Positions 33,841-45,614 of a stretch of DNA of 64,000 bases are shown here, in pieces; positions within the stretch are counted from its first letter, which is position 1; each line of letters opens with the position of its first letter. Below the pieces are notes generated by a model. The model was given only the letters and a program-made list of their open reading frames with translations, was not told the DNA's origin and searched no databases. A program made the position numbers and the translations under genes. The stretch is from Leguminivora glycinivorella. Lineage: Eukaryota; Arthropoda; Insecta; Lepidoptera; Tortricidae. The stretch covers positions 7,098,926-7,162,925 of the forward strand of contig NC_062973.1 of assembly GCF_023078275.1 (NCBI RefSeq), given 5' to 3'.

Positions 33841-35910
33841 TGCATTTAATTAAACGTACAAACAAATAGGTTAGCTTAAAAATAAAACTAATTAAATCTA
33901 AAAACCTAAACAACTCTTAAAAAAAAAAACTAACGTTAGGTAAAAAAAACCTGCCTATTACACGAGCCATAGAATAAATAAACTGTTTTTTTAGGTTTCT
34001 CATGATGGGAAGATTAAAAGTACCTTGTCACGAAGCGGAGCAGACACTCTCATCAATTAAACTATTAAAGCAGGTACCAAATAATTTTCACTGCTGAAGC
34101 CTTAACTAACTATAACATTTAATCGTGTCAAGAGTTCAGTTAAAATTAAGGCTGAAGTGTCAAAGTGGACTAATCCGTTTTAACGTTATGCAGATGCCGA
34201 GAGGTTTTTAAAATTCAGACCCCATCTTAGAGGCATGACCCGACTCGATCTCCGATCTCCGATCCTTCTTGATGGCCGAAAGATAACGTTTAAGTTGACA
34301 CCCACTCATTAATGTGAAGTCCGTCCTTCGTTTATTTTTATGGCGGGTACGAGATAAGATTTTTTTCCATGTACCTACTTAGGTCGTATCCAAATTCAAT
34401 ACCACATATAAATATGATAAGTACCTACGAGTAAATAAATCAGATTTTAAGAACACCGAAAATGTATACTATTTTGATAGGTATTAAATATTTGTAAAGG
34501 ATCAATTTTGCGGAAAGGGATGAAACGTAGAAGTTCCATTCTATGACTTTTTTCCGCACAAATTTTACAATTAAATTAGAGGTAAAATATGTATTTAACG
34601 GATTTGTTTCAAAATTCGGTAAATTACTAATCCAACTTATTAAGACTTTTAACTTACATATTACTTTGATTTGTTCTTTTCATACGCTAGGAAAACACAC
34701 CCAGTCACACAGTGAACTCAGTCACTCAGTGACTTATCGGAATAGAATTATTGTCGAACATTAAAAAGTTCACGCAAACATTTCAGAATTCATGAAATAT
34801 TTTTTGTGGGCGCATCACCAGGGCCTCTGGCACTTCACCAAGTTTACCGCGGAACTGCTATCTGATTCACGTTTAAATTAACCATTTAGATGCTAATATA
34901 CTCAAGCTTTTGAAGCGGTTTCTTAGCGGTTTAGTTAAAAGGTAATTATGGTAAGAGACTATTTGTATTAAGTAGTGATGATAAAAAGGGGTTAAATATA
35001 TCTGTGTCGACTGTGTCATATAATAAATTACGAGTAAATCGGAAGGAGGCCAAAACTCATTTTGGGTTATCACGCCAGCCAAGTAAGTACTTGTGTGCGT
35101 CAGAATGACGTGGAATGACTGACCAAAATGTCAGATCAATGTTGGAGTACCATCAGCGTTTACTACCTATTTGCTTACATATTTACTACCTGTATTGACA
35201 TAGTTGCTAGCAAGTAGGAAAAGAGATTTATCAAAAATAAAGTGGGCAGTCATTCTCGGATTATTTCAAAGGCACCTAGTGTAAATGGAATGTATGTGTA
35301 GGTACGTACCTAAGTTTTTAAAATAAATTCTGCTCCCATACCAAAGGTTACCGTACTATTTATACCAATCCGTTAAATGTTTGAAACTTTGTAACACAGA
35401 CGATTTTTTAATTGACAAATAAGGACAAACGATTATTTGAAGAGGGCTTACTAACTACGCAAAGTAATTTTCAAGATTGGTTAATTTGTTTTGCAAGTTT
35501 GAGATAATTTTCCTGAAAACTATGAGATGCATTCATTGTCATCTGAATTGCATTTAATAAAAGCCAAATGGCAGTTTGTATTCTGACTGTCTCCCGGTGG
35601 TTCATCCAGATTCCTAAGATGCATGGTGACTAAATAATATGAATCATTAACATTCTATTGGCTGGAGTTTTCTCGAATGATTCGCTTTTTATAATATTTC
35701 TGTGAAGATTCTTTATTATTAGAAGTCTTGTTTCAATGTTAAGTACTGATTTGTCACGGTAAGGATTAGTGATAGCGGCAGTTAGCATGTTGTGTCATCT
35801 ACTTTTTAGGCCTGTCCAACGATTTGTTTTTTTTTTCGTTTTATATCGTTATTATAATCTGCGACATATTTTTGTAAGTTCAATGGTTCAATAAACGGTG
35901 ATTTTAATTA
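33841..35910. other. No recognised feature
   Basis: AT-rich with homopolymer runs. The 73-codon frame at 34543-34764 has no motif. Confidence 0.3.
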
Positions 35911-36113
35911 TTAACCCCCGCCCGACGCAAAAACGATGGGGTGTTATAAGTTTGACGTGTCTGTCTATCTGTCCTGTCTGTATGTCTGTCTGTCTGTTTG
36001 TGTGTGTGTGTCAGTCTGTGGCATCGTAGCTCCCGAACGGATGAAAAGATTTAGATTTAGTTTTTTTGTTTGAAAGCTGAAATAGTCGGGAATATTCTCA
36101 CGGTCGGGGGTTT
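35911..36113. mobile_element. Non-autonomous element with ttaaccccc/gggggtttaa ends
   Basis: ttaacccccgcccgacgcaa at the left and cggtcgggggtttaa at the right are short inverted termini. Inside is a ctgtctgtctgtttgtgtgt microsatellite and ggcatcgtagctcccgaac, a combination common in lepidopteran repeats. Confidence 0.6.
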
Positions 36114-36676
36114 AATAAAAATTTTAATTTTGTGGTTAGGTTATTAAACTACCGGTAAACTGGGGTTGCTTTGATTCGTGGTGTGTCATTGATTATTATT
36201 TTTGAGAAATAAGATAGGTAAGTTTCATTTGCTTAAACTTTTCGCAACAGAAATCTTATAGTGCAAAAACTGCAAAAAGCGGGTTTTTACTTTTTTTTTA
36301 CTAAGATTGTTTTCTATATTTTCCCTTGCTTCTAATTCTTAAATTTAAAAGAATAAAATGAAATGTAAGTGCAAAACAGTATTGAAAATCTCTGGATTCA
36401 ATTTACAAGGTTGTTGACTGAGTCACGATTTACAATTTAAATACTTAACATTGTTTTTTGGTAGAGCATTGTGTTGTCCGATCAAGAAAAGTTATGCGAT
36501 TTATAAAGTTAATCGACTGGCAAATCTGATAAGCCGCAAAATATATTTTTTTGTTTGTATAAAAACAAGTTGCAAGTCCTATGTAGGTTCTTGAACCAAA
36601 GGGATTTGATCAAAGACGAGGAGGACGAAATTGGAACCAGCTCAATTGTTATTATCCGCCCGATTTCTAAAGGGAC
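36114..36676. other. No recognised feature
   Basis: AT-rich. Facing 62- and 64-codon frames at 36509-36749 run into the LINE tail and are not genes. Confidence 0.3.
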
Positions 36677-36750
36677 ATACAATACAATACAATACAATAC
36701 TCTTTATTGCACACCTATACCACCATATTATATGACTACAAACAAATAAA
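36677..36750 (-). repeat. LINE 3' end with (gtatt)n tail
   Basis: On the minus strand, ggtgtgcaataaagagtatt is followed by gtattgtattgtattg, a polyadenylation-like signal leading into a pentanucleotide tail as in several LINE families. Confidence 0.65.
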
Positions 36751-37548
36751 TAAAATAAAAAATGCAAATTACTATTTAGGTATGTTTGCAATTTTTCTGT
36801 TCAATTAAGCAATGAAAAATTGTTCATACCGACGTTTTCGAACCGTAAAATAAAGTGGACACTGAGAACATGCAACATTTTTTGAACAAGTTTAAGTTCC
36901 AATAAACATTTTTAAATTTGAGAAAAGAAAACCTGAATTAAGTATTTGAAATAAATATTTACGTACATTATTATTTTATTTTTTTATTTATGTAGCAAGG
37001 TATGTTTATAAACTTAAATGGACGTGAAGTGGACGCTCAAGTCAAATTGAGAAATTAGAAATTACATTATTTGTATAATCAAAATACCTACCTAATTGTA
37101 ATTATGTAGACTCTTTGTAAGTTTGTAAAAGTATGTTATTAATACTTAGTACGAGTAGGTAATAAAACAGATAATAAGTAAGTAGGTACTTTAAGCTAAC
37201 ATCTTAAATCTGGGTAAGCCTTGGAATCTACTTAGACAAGTTTAATAACTCAGTTTAATACAATAAGCCCTAATATCATAATATCTTAATTTATGCACTT
37301 TATTAGGCTGAGTGGTAGTTGAACAATATACATACTTTAACAGATTGTCTGATAAAATAAACAAAGTTTATTTAGTGGCAGAAATTCGCAGTAACACTCG
37401 TTAAGTAATATGCATACCAGTATCTACACTGAATAAATACGAAAAATAAATATATATTTGGTAGGTAAGTACAAGATTTAAATGAAAATATAGTTATAAG
37501 TTTTGGCAGTAATTAGCTCATCAAACGAAACAATAAACCGCCTTGTAC
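36751..37548. other. No recognised feature
   Basis: Very AT-rich intergenic sequence. Confidence 0.3.
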
Positions 37549-37680
37549 AGTCACCGGCATAAATAAGTGATGATTTCTGTACCTTGTCGCTTTTAATCGT
37601 TTGACAATTTCGTACGAAATTTCAAACACGACTTTAAAGTGACAAGGTACAGAAGTCATCACTTATTTATGCCGGTGACT
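37549..37680. mobile_element. Family B palindromic MITE, copy 2
   Basis: agtcaccggcataaataagt at the left and acttatttatgccggtgact at the right are exact inverted repeats continuing through accttgtc/gacaaggt. Flanks gtac and gtgc differ by one base. Confidence 0.85.
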
Positions 37681-37860
37681 GTGCCTACGATAATAATTCG
37701 TAATCGCCGTCATCTGTCACAGAAAACGAGGACTCGTCAGCGCAGCGGTCTGGTCTGGCATAAGTGTTTCTTTAACAGCTGGCCTAGCCGAAGCGACGAT
37801 CGTTGACCGTTGAACGTTGTAAGCGATTGTGATTTTGAATAGCTGAGTTCCAAGATCTGT

Positions 37861-38017
37861 GTGCGTAGCCGAATGCACAAACGCTCACGAAACGCTCATG
37901 ATAATATCTCTTTCGTAGCTATCTACCTCTATCGCTCTTGCGTATTGGCGCGACAGAGCCAGACTACCTTTCGCGGCGTTTCGTTTTCGTTTCGCGTCGC
38001 CATTCGGCTACGGGGTC
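37861..38017 (+). mobile_element. Family U MITE, diverged copy
   Basis: gcgtagccgaatgcacaaac and gcgtcgccattcggctacgg bound a copy with the same middle (ttgcgtattggcgcgacaga) as 16448-16604. It lacks several short internal pieces. Confidence 0.75.
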
Positions 38018-38937
38018 AGGTTATAGTAGAAACAAGCTCACAGTAGATACTGAACGTTTTGTAAATATACGTCCGCTGCTATTTATAGGGAGTCACTGAC
38101 TCACCGTCTTGTAAATACTAACAGAAATTCAATTTCTACATCTGAGAGTTGTACCTACAAATGTGTAGGTATATAACTTATTTACTTTTGTACTGACAGA
38201 ACAAACTACTCAAGACGTACTAAATGAAATGGAACTTTACTGTAGAGAAACAAGGTAGCTTGTGTAGAATTCATTTTAAGATGCAGTTGATTTCAGAGGT
38301 GATGCAAGTTAATTAAGGATGTGTTTCGTAATGCACGGAAACCGTAAATTCTAAGAGGCGTAGTAAATAATCACCAGCGCAGACATTTACTTCTGTTCCG
38401 TGTAGTTTGAAATTTATGTTTCAATGAAATTAAAGTAATGAAGTACCTATATTGTGTAAGTACTTACGACAAAATACGCGAGTAAAACAGTAGGTATCTA
38501 CAGACCTCTTTTTGCGATAGAAAAAGAAAATAAGGAGATTCGACGACGGACCAAACTTGCAGACCAATTGGGAGGATCAAATTAAATAACAAGATTTTAG
38601 GTCCACTTAGAGAAAACTTTGCAGTATCATTATTATATAATAGTTTGCAAATTTACTTACCTACTATGTTTACGTAGTGAAATGATAGCTCATTTTAAAG
38701 TAAAATTTGTCAACTTTCATAATTTATGCGCGTCATTTATCCACCAAGCTCTCTAATTTACGTGATTTGTCTCATGGCGTATTTTGTCTCTTTTATACTA
38801 CCGCCGACGTAGGTAATCTGATTATATTAAATTTCCACAAATTCGTTTCTCGCTAAAATGAAATGATATTTAACCGTCGGAAACGCTCATTTGTCACGGG
38901 TCGTTGAATTTTGTAAATTATAAATAAAATACGCTTA
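38018..38937. other. No recognised feature
   Basis: AT-rich, no motif-bearing frame. Confidence 0.3.
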
Positions 38938-39305
38938 GAAAAATAAAACCGCCTTCAAAAATAAGCGCGTTACAAAACACGGAGAAACTAAAAAGCCAAA
39001 AATAATAAACCTTTCAATTCAGATTTCTTATCGTATTGCAATAAGCTAAACATCCAAATTATAAACAAATCAATTATTTTTGTAGTCGGTACCAGACCTG
39101 TTCGTCGCCTTGCTATTGCCTGTTTGCCCCACCCAACCATACACAGGCTGGTACCGACTCCAAAAATAATTGATTTGTTTATAATTTGGATGTTTAGCTT
39201 ATTGCAATACGATAAGAAATCTGAATTGAAAGGTTTATTATTTTTGGCTTTTTAGTTTCTCCGTGTTTTGTAACGCGCTTATTTTTGAAGGCGGTTTTAT
39301 TTTTT
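38938..39305. repeat. Near-perfect long palindrome, about 157-bp arms
   Basis: The left arm (38938-39095) and the right arm (39148-39305) match as reverse complements almost base for base, from aaccgccttcaaaaataagc to ggttttattttt, with a 52-nt spacer. Innermost is gtcggtaccag / ctggtaccgac. Such arms can form a long hairpin RNA if transcribed. Confidence 0.9.
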
Positions 39306-39757
39306 GTTAAAAAGTTTATTTATTTGTTGATTTTTAGTGGTTCCTAGTGATATTATATGTATCAGTCCGAATACATGTACAGTAGTGAAAGAATTATCCT
39401 TTAACTCCTAACCATTGAGGAGTTGACCTTCCATCATCAGCTCAGCCACATAAAATTATTACCATCAGACGTAAATACTGGTGTACCTTTGAAAAATAGA
39501 CTAAAAACATTACATGTGCCTATAACATTTGAAGAGTTCCCTCGATTTCTCCAGGATCCCATCATCAGACCCTGACTTGGTGCCAATGGGACCATCTCGG
39601 GGTTATACCGGTTCGATCAAAAAAAAAATTTTGAAAATCGGTCCACGATTCTCGGAGATATCAAATAACATACATACAAAAAAAAATAAAAAAATAAATA
39701 AAAAAAAAAACATTCAGTCGAATTGAGAACCTCCTCCTTTTTTGAAGTCGGTTAAAA
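39306..39757. repeat. Right part of the aaccgccttcaaaaa/ttttttgaagtcggtt element
   Basis: The tract ends ttgagaacctcctccttttt + gaagtcggtt at about 39726-39755, inverted against the aaccgccttcaaaaa that starts the palindrome at 38947. 38938-39757 may therefore be one element with a foldback left half. A-rich runs lie at 39679-39712. The 65-codon frame at 39529 is not a gene. Confidence 0.55.
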
Positions 39758-40059
39758 AGTACCTAATACCGTTCATGCGCACGAATTTATATTTAAATGT
39801 GTGTTTCCCTGAATTTTGTCACTCATCGAATTTTTGAATTGATTTTTTTAGGATACAACAAATTTAATATTTTTGCATTGTTTGCTATTTCGGCTATGTA
39901 AGATTATTTTATTAACGGCCAGTAGCTAACGCATGATTCGCATTGAACCGAAAAAACAAATAAAATTCCATCCCATAAGAACCCGACCCGGCTGTGTAGC
40001 TAAAATGCCAATTGCAAATTTGAAATATTGACAAATATTTTAAGCGGGTTACTCACGTA

Positions 40060-40345
40060 TTAAGTCGATAACGCTCGACATGTTAAATATGCCTGCACAG
40101 TTAGCACATGATTGCCGCGACAGTCGATAGAGGAGAAAACGCCGCCAAATAAAGCTCTCTCACGGATCGACAACACATGTTTCGCCCGAAAAATCGCTCT
40201 CTCGCAGACAAATGTCAAAGCGAGAAATCTTTGTCGCTTGACAGTTCCACGCGGGATTCTCTCGCAATTCGCAGCGTAAGTGTACTTTATATCTCGCGTA
40301 TCAACTTCAAAGCGAGAGAAACTGTCTTCGAAACATGAAGCTAGC
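40060..40345 (-). repeat. Repeat with recurrent gcgaga words
   Basis: The word gcgag (or ctcgc) occurs at least six times in about 190 bp (for example aagcgagaaat, ctctcgcaatt, atctcgcgt, aagcgagagaa, tagcgagac). A 106-codon minus-strand frame spans it but has no recognisable domain. I read it as a dispersed non-coding repeat, possibly a fragment of a larger element. Confidence 0.4.
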
Positions 40346-40380
40346 GAGACGCTCTCTATATAGTTAGAATTTACACACAT

Positions 40381-41102
40381 ATATAGTTAGAATTTACTAA
40401 TGTTAAAAAAATCGCATCTGTTACTATTGCATTACTATGAAAAAGGGATAGTAAAACACGTTACAAAGCGGTTTTTGTCGAAGCGGAAGCGAACTCCTGA
40501 ACCATTCAGACTATCCAACTTCTACTTTCATCTCCCGAGTAGAAAAGCATTGTCTTGAAAAGTAGCATTCTCAAGTCATCGGTGCCCCAATCCGCACTTG
40601 ACCCCCTGACATGGCTGAAAGGCGGGCGGCGGCAGCCTACTTCTTTTCACCCGTGTTGACTCAACCTACTTCCATTGCAGTGCACGACGAGAGGTTGTAG
40701 TTTAAACTTGTGTGTGGACTAGTTCACTCTAATCAAAGATTAAATAGTTGATCACGTTTAAGACCATTCAGGAGGGGTAAATTCTCCTTATAAACGCTCT
40801 TGACTATTTCCTCCTTGGTTTTTGAAGATAGAGCAATGTTTTTTTCAACACACATTATTATTATTTTTATCTGTGTCGGACCGTTTTGATTTTTTTGATA
40901 TTCTTATTTTTAAAAACACTAGAGAACCTATAAAAAAATTCCAAAATCGGTCTTATTGATTATGCCACAAGAAAAGGTGTGGTATTCAAAACTGGTAACA
41001 ATTAGACAAAAAAACTAAACGGTTCGACACAGATTATTTCATTGTTACTCAGATTTTCAAATTTTGTTACGATTGATAAGTTTTGAAGGAGGAAACAGTC
41101 GA
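40381..41102. other. No recognised feature
   Basis: Includes atagttagaatttac repeated at 40361 and 40383. caggaggggtaaattctcct near 40770 resembles the flank of family D at 12632. No gene. Confidence 0.3.
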
Positions 41103-41276
41103 GAGCGGAACCTCGATTTTAAAGATTTCGCAATATGTTATTAACTGAGTTGTACTGAATGGACACATTTTTTTTGATAAATCTAGCTAATAACACTAGT
41201 ATAATTATTTAACTAAAGTTTCCAAATTGAAAGAGGGGCTCCTTCCCATTTTAGCATATTCGCTCGTGTAACGTTT
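41103..41276 (+). repeat. Family D repeat, copy 2
   Basis: gagcggaacctcgattttaa, gataaatctagctaataaca and cattttagcatattcgctcg match 12640-12800 and, inverted, 44157-44335. Confidence 0.75.
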
Positions 41277-41330
41277 TAAAAAGTCTACCTAAGAATATTG
41301 TATTGTATATTACATACCTCGGCCAGTAAA

Positions 41331-41417
41331 GTAAAAAGTGCCTCAGATCAGATTACATATAGGTAATTATCGGCCGACAAACATGTGACCTATATGAGGT
41401 TTTCTTAATTACTGGCC
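41331..41417. mobile_element. Family S element, copy 3
   Basis: Begins ggccagtaaagtaaaaagtg and ends ttcttaattactggcc, with cagatcagattac and aacatgtgacc inside. Parallels 22408 and 3247. Confidence 0.55.
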
Positions 41418-41934
41418 AAGCAGTGTAAGTACCTATAAGTACAAATTCTCTCTTCGAACTTCGTTTAACGCAGCGGCACAGATTATTAATTAGTTACTAA
41501 CGTAACAAATCCTTCACTTGCCCGCAAAACGACAAATACCTACGCTTTATTTCACTAATACTAACGAGTTAATTACTACGTAAAACTCGAAGAATAGTAG
41601 GTACGTGCCACGCGACTACACAGGCGGGTGCACGGCGCCCCTCGGCCACTTGTTCATTCGAATGAAACGCGTGACCGCGAGAGATTGACGTAGGCCTGGC
41701 AGCGGCTTGAAATTTGAGGACTTCCGACAGGAGGACTTATTTTTTAACAACAGTATGGTCAAGGGTCAATACAGCAAAGTCGATTTAAGAAAGAGAGCTG
41801 ACACGAGTAACTAAAAATTTCTAGTTAGATAATAGGTAATTTTAAATAATATTGCATTGACACTTTGCAAATCTTATACTTTTAAACGAGCAATTCTTGT
41901 ATATTTATTTATTTATATATATATTTATTTACAC
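41418..41934. other. No recognised feature
   Basis: Contains a GC-richer patch (41610-41700) without open frame or inverted repeat. Confidence 0.3.
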
Positions 41935-42326
41935 TGACGATCTCGGAAACCGCTCTAACGATTTCGCAGAAATTTGTTATGTGGGGGTTTTTGGGGGTGA
42001 AAAATCGGTCTAACTTATCCTTAGGTCCCGGAAAACGCGAATTTTCGAGTTTTCATGCGTTTTTCTTCGCGCGCCATCTCGTGTGCAGTAGTTGTACTGT
42101 TAAGACAGAATTCTTTCGGTCGATGTAAGTACTATTTATTGCAAACACTAGATGGCGACACAGGTCAAGGCTAAAACGAATAAAAAATACACTATTTGAG
42201 TTTTTGTGGCGAAATGCGCGCCATCTCGTGTGGAGTAGTTGTGTTGTTACTATTCATTTTTGAACTAGATGGCGACACATGTCAAGGATACGAAACAGAA
42301 CCGAGCGAAGCTCGGTTGCCCAGATA
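41935..42326 (+). repeat. Dispersed repeat ending in ccgagcgaagctcgg hairpin
   Basis: ctgacgatctcggaaaccgc near the left, two copies of gcgccatctcgtgtg (42070 and 42219) and two of ctagatggcgacaca (42148 and 42265), and a terminal hairpin ccgagc-gaa-gctcgg at 42301-42315 followed by gcccagata. A hairpin near the 3' end recalls Helitrons, but the end is not CTRR. Confidence 0.5.
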
Positions 42327-42558
42327 TAGTAAAATTGAGTAGGAAAGTAAGTGTAAGTACCTATAGTAGGTATTATACCTATAAGCACAGTATAATAAAG
42401 AGTAATTACTATCGTATATCGTGCCTATAAGTTACATGCCTAAGTAGTAAAATTGAGTAGGAAAGTAAGTGTAAGTACCTATAGTAGGTATTATACCTAT
42501 AAGCACAGTATAATAAAGAGTAATTACTATCGTATATCGTGCCTATAAGTTACATGCC
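42327..42558 (+). repeat. Perfect 118-bp tandem duplication
   Basis: Units start tagtaaaattgagtaggaaa at 42327 and 42445. I see no difference over the 114 shared bases. Recent duplication or an assembly artefact. Confidence 0.9.
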
Positions 42559-42655
42559 AAGAGTAGATAACCTGACACGTTTACACGCGTGAACCACTGA
42601 TAACAAGTACATAAGTACTATTACATATATCCCGTGTTATTGACTTTTTATAACA

Positions 42656-42915
42656 TAAATGCGTGCCCGTGTGGTGACAGGCTAAGAATTTCACCACCCC
42701 CTTTCTTCTCGTGGGTGTCGTAGAAGGCGACTATGGGATATGGGTTAAATTGTGGCGTAGGCGAGAGGCTGGCAACCTGTCACTTCAATGTCACAGTTTC
42801 GTTTTCTTTCAACCCCTTATTTGCCAAGAGTGGCACTGAAACTTGAGTAATTTCATGTGCTCTGCCTACCCCTAATGGGATACAGGCGTGACTGTATGTA
42901 TGTATGTAAATGCGT
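42656..42915 (+). repeat. LINE 3' end with (atgt)n tail and 9-bp target duplication
   Basis: taaatgcgt at 42656-42664 and 42907-42915 flanks a 5'-truncated 242-bp copy. It contains cgtgggtgtcgtagaaggcg, ggcgagaggctggcaacctg, catgtgctctgcctacccct and gtatgtatgtatg at the end. Two other copies are at 51001-51183 and, inverted, 63264-63370. Confidence 0.8.
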
Positions 42916-44101
42916 AATAAGTTCATTGCGCACGAAACACGCAAGATATATAAACAATAATAAAGTCAATGCCATTTAGCAGTGTGATAAAGGTTTATTT
43001 ATACGCGATACGTCCATCATTTGTCTCAACAAGTATTATCAAAATGCACAGAGCGTCTGACGTGAGTTTTGGATGTTAGAATACGTTATTATAGATAGCG
43101 CAAACGTCAAGGAAAATGACATTAATTGTATGGAGAAAGTGAACAACGCCCCTAATAGGTTAAATAAAATAATAACAATAATTGAGCATATAATTATAAG
43201 ATGCATTGCTGGGTAGGTACAGGCCTCCACACGCGTGAGGGCTCGGCCTTATAGACCCCACACTGTCTCAATGAGGATTAGGGGCTTCACATACACCTTT
43301 GAATTTCTTCGCACATTAGATATAGGCACTAGAATAAACGATACATACAGCGCGTAAATGTAATAAGAGCGATAAATGAAACCAGGCATATAATTCATTA
43401 GTGTTATCGTTAATTTAGAGGTGTATTTGAGTTAGTCTTAATTTTCACCCCATAATAAAAAAAAATTAAAGTTCCCAGCGGCCATGTACTGTAGGTAAAC
43501 ATGGTTGAGATGACAATCAATGACAACTGTCAACGAGCGTTTAACGCGAGTGTGTTTGCATTACGTTGCGGGCCGAATTAATTTGTATGGATAAAAAAAA
43601 TATTTCAAATTTTAACAATTTTAAGTAAAAGTTATCTAATTACTTTTTTTATGTCCTACATCACTACTCACCACAGCCCGCCCTGTATATTTTCCATGGC
43701 GTTTATGTTATCAAGTAATGTATTTAAAAAATAAAATAAATTAATTAATTACAAGAAATAAGAAATTTTAAAACGTTAAAAAGTTATGGTAGATGTACTG
43801 GTTTTCTTATCGTAAAATAAACTATACTATAAATAGAGTTAGCACAGAAGCATTCTAGAAATTTATTTAGGTCTTAAGTGGTATACGCCCTAAGCCCGCC
43901 AGCGCATGGAATAAACAATATAAGCCCGGTATTACTTTACTCGCAGATACAGTGCAAAATAATAAAATGAAACCGTAAATATTTAGTTCACATTTGGTAG
44001 GTATCGAAACAGAATGATCACTAATTTCACTATAGTATTTTTAACTGGGATGAGTTCTGTGAAACTTGAAAAAATATCGACTTACGCAAAATATGTTTGA
44101 A
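42916..44101. other. No recognised feature
   Basis: AT-rich. A single motif-free 63-codon minus frame lies at 43039-43230. cagcccgccctgtatatttt near 43674 looks like one end of a mariner-type element. Confidence 0.3.
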
Positions 44102-44600
44102 ATAGTACATTTCGATACAAGTGCGGAAAAGAGGAAGTCCGAGACGGCAAATTAAGACGCTACAGGAGCGAAAATGCTAAAATGGAAAGGAGCCCTCCTT
44201 TCAATTTGGGAATTTTAGTTAAATATACAAGTGTTTTGAACTAAATTTATCAAAAAAAAATTGTCCATTCAAAACAACTTAGATAAAAGATATTGCGAAA
44301 AAATCTTTAAAATCGAGGTTCAAGGTTAATTTTGTTCAACCCTGCGTGACCTTTGCAGTAGATACCGACCGCGTCGCCCCTGCTGGAGATTAACTACTGA
44401 GTTGTCCCTATACTGTGACCCAAGGGAGTGTTTTAAATCGACACAAGTTAAACTTTTTCAGTACAGATGGTGCTTTTTTTGCCCCCACTAGTGAGCAAAG
44501 TGAAAGTAAAGTGGTTCATTTCATGTCAGGTCGAAACTTCAGAGGCCCATCTGTACTGAAAAACTTACGGTACACGTGCGAAAAGGAAATACGTAACTCG
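44102..44600 (+). repeat. Family F repeat interrupted by family D
   Basis: The left part 44102-44157 starts aatagtacatttcgatacaa. After the D insert, 44417-44600 resumes at caagggagtgttttaaatcg. The inner module 44458-44559 (cagtacagatgg ... catctgtactg) is in the opposite orientation to that in 19965-20404. A 107-codon frame here is not a gene. Confidence 0.7.
44157..44335 (-). repeat. Family D repeat, copy 3, nested in F
   Basis: Reverse orientation: ctacaggagcgaaaatgcta, aaatggaaaggagccc and aatcgaggttcaagg match 12640-12800 and 41103-41276. Confidence 0.75.
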
Positions 44601-45329
44601 TGTTATTATACAACTATCGTGTTATTATTTTATTATGAAGAGACTACACTCAAAGGAAGTTTCCAAGGAATTCGAGTGCAAGTTGTTCAAGTTCGAGTCA
44701 AATACAGAACCCGATATCGCTCCCAAAGCTCCTTTTGAGAGCGGACAAAGGACTGTCTTGGGATCGGCTTAGCCAAGGTGATAACCGCTTGCTGCGACAA
44801 CGAAACGTTTCGTTTCTCTGTTCATTGTTATTATTTATTTGTTAGCCTACTGTGCCTCACTGCTGGGCAAAGACCTCCCTCTCTTTCTTTCACGCGTCCC
44901 GGGTTATAGCAATTATTTATTTATTTAATTAATTATCACATTCAAAGGTAACATAGATAGTTTGAGAGAAGATGAACTCAAGGATGTCGAACTTAAAGAT
45001 GTCCTTCTGTTCTGCAGGAAAACAAGAAGATTTGAAGAGAGAAGTGTGGGAGGGCAGCCGGGACAGTAACCTGCAGCTCCAACTCTAGGGAAATGGGCTG
45101 AATGAACCAGGCGTCCCTACACTACATGTACATCTACGACATAGATAGTATAAATATACAGTACTCCACAAAAGTACGGTAAGTTTGACTGTGGAGTCAA
45201 GAAATCAATTAATACTTCAACCAATCGCGAAGCGTCTGGTTGAGGTAACTGGTGAAATGAAATATTTATTTGAAATATTTTTTTTTTTTCAAGTAGGCAT
45301 ATTACAATGCGCATATGAACGTCAAATAA
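44601..45329. other. No supported gene; LINE-like scrap
   Basis: gtgcctcactgctgggcaaa and gacctccctctctttctttc at about 44849-44892 look like a LINE 3' UTR word found widely in insects. Nothing else is recognised. Confidence 0.35.
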
Positions 45330-45600
45330 AGCTACGCCGGCTCTAACCCTACGCCTCAGCCTCGAGAAGATTTAAGTCCCCCCTCAGTTGGGAGGGGGGT
45401 ATCCACTATGGGTGGTGACCTTGCGACATGTGCCTCGTGACATTGCGATACAGCGAGGAAATGTCGCCAGTATCCTTGGTACAATGCCTCAAGGGCCTAT
45501 TTTAGAAATTAGCTAGCTTTTAAGTCTATTAGTTTTAGTTTCTTATATAATTATGTAAATATGTTCATGTAAATAAAGAGTAAAGATTTGGATACTTCTA
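45330..45600 (+). repeat. Possible LINE 3' UTR
   Basis: agtcccccctcagttgggag with tatccactatgggtggtgac, then an AT-rich end with aaataaagagtaaag at about 45571-45585 as a polyadenylation-like signal. No coding part remains. Confidence 0.4.
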
Positions 45601-45614
45601 AGGTTAACAGTCAG

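Noticed and set aside
40060..40380. 106-codon minus-strand frame as a gene
   Set aside because: No domain, made of a repeat with recurrent gcgag words, no splice or start context.
41935..42326. Helitron
   Set aside because: It has a 3'-proximal hairpin, but the end is not CTRR and there is no A|T insertion context.
44415..44738. 107-codon frame as a gene
   Set aside because: It spans the family F repeat and its flank; no protein motif.
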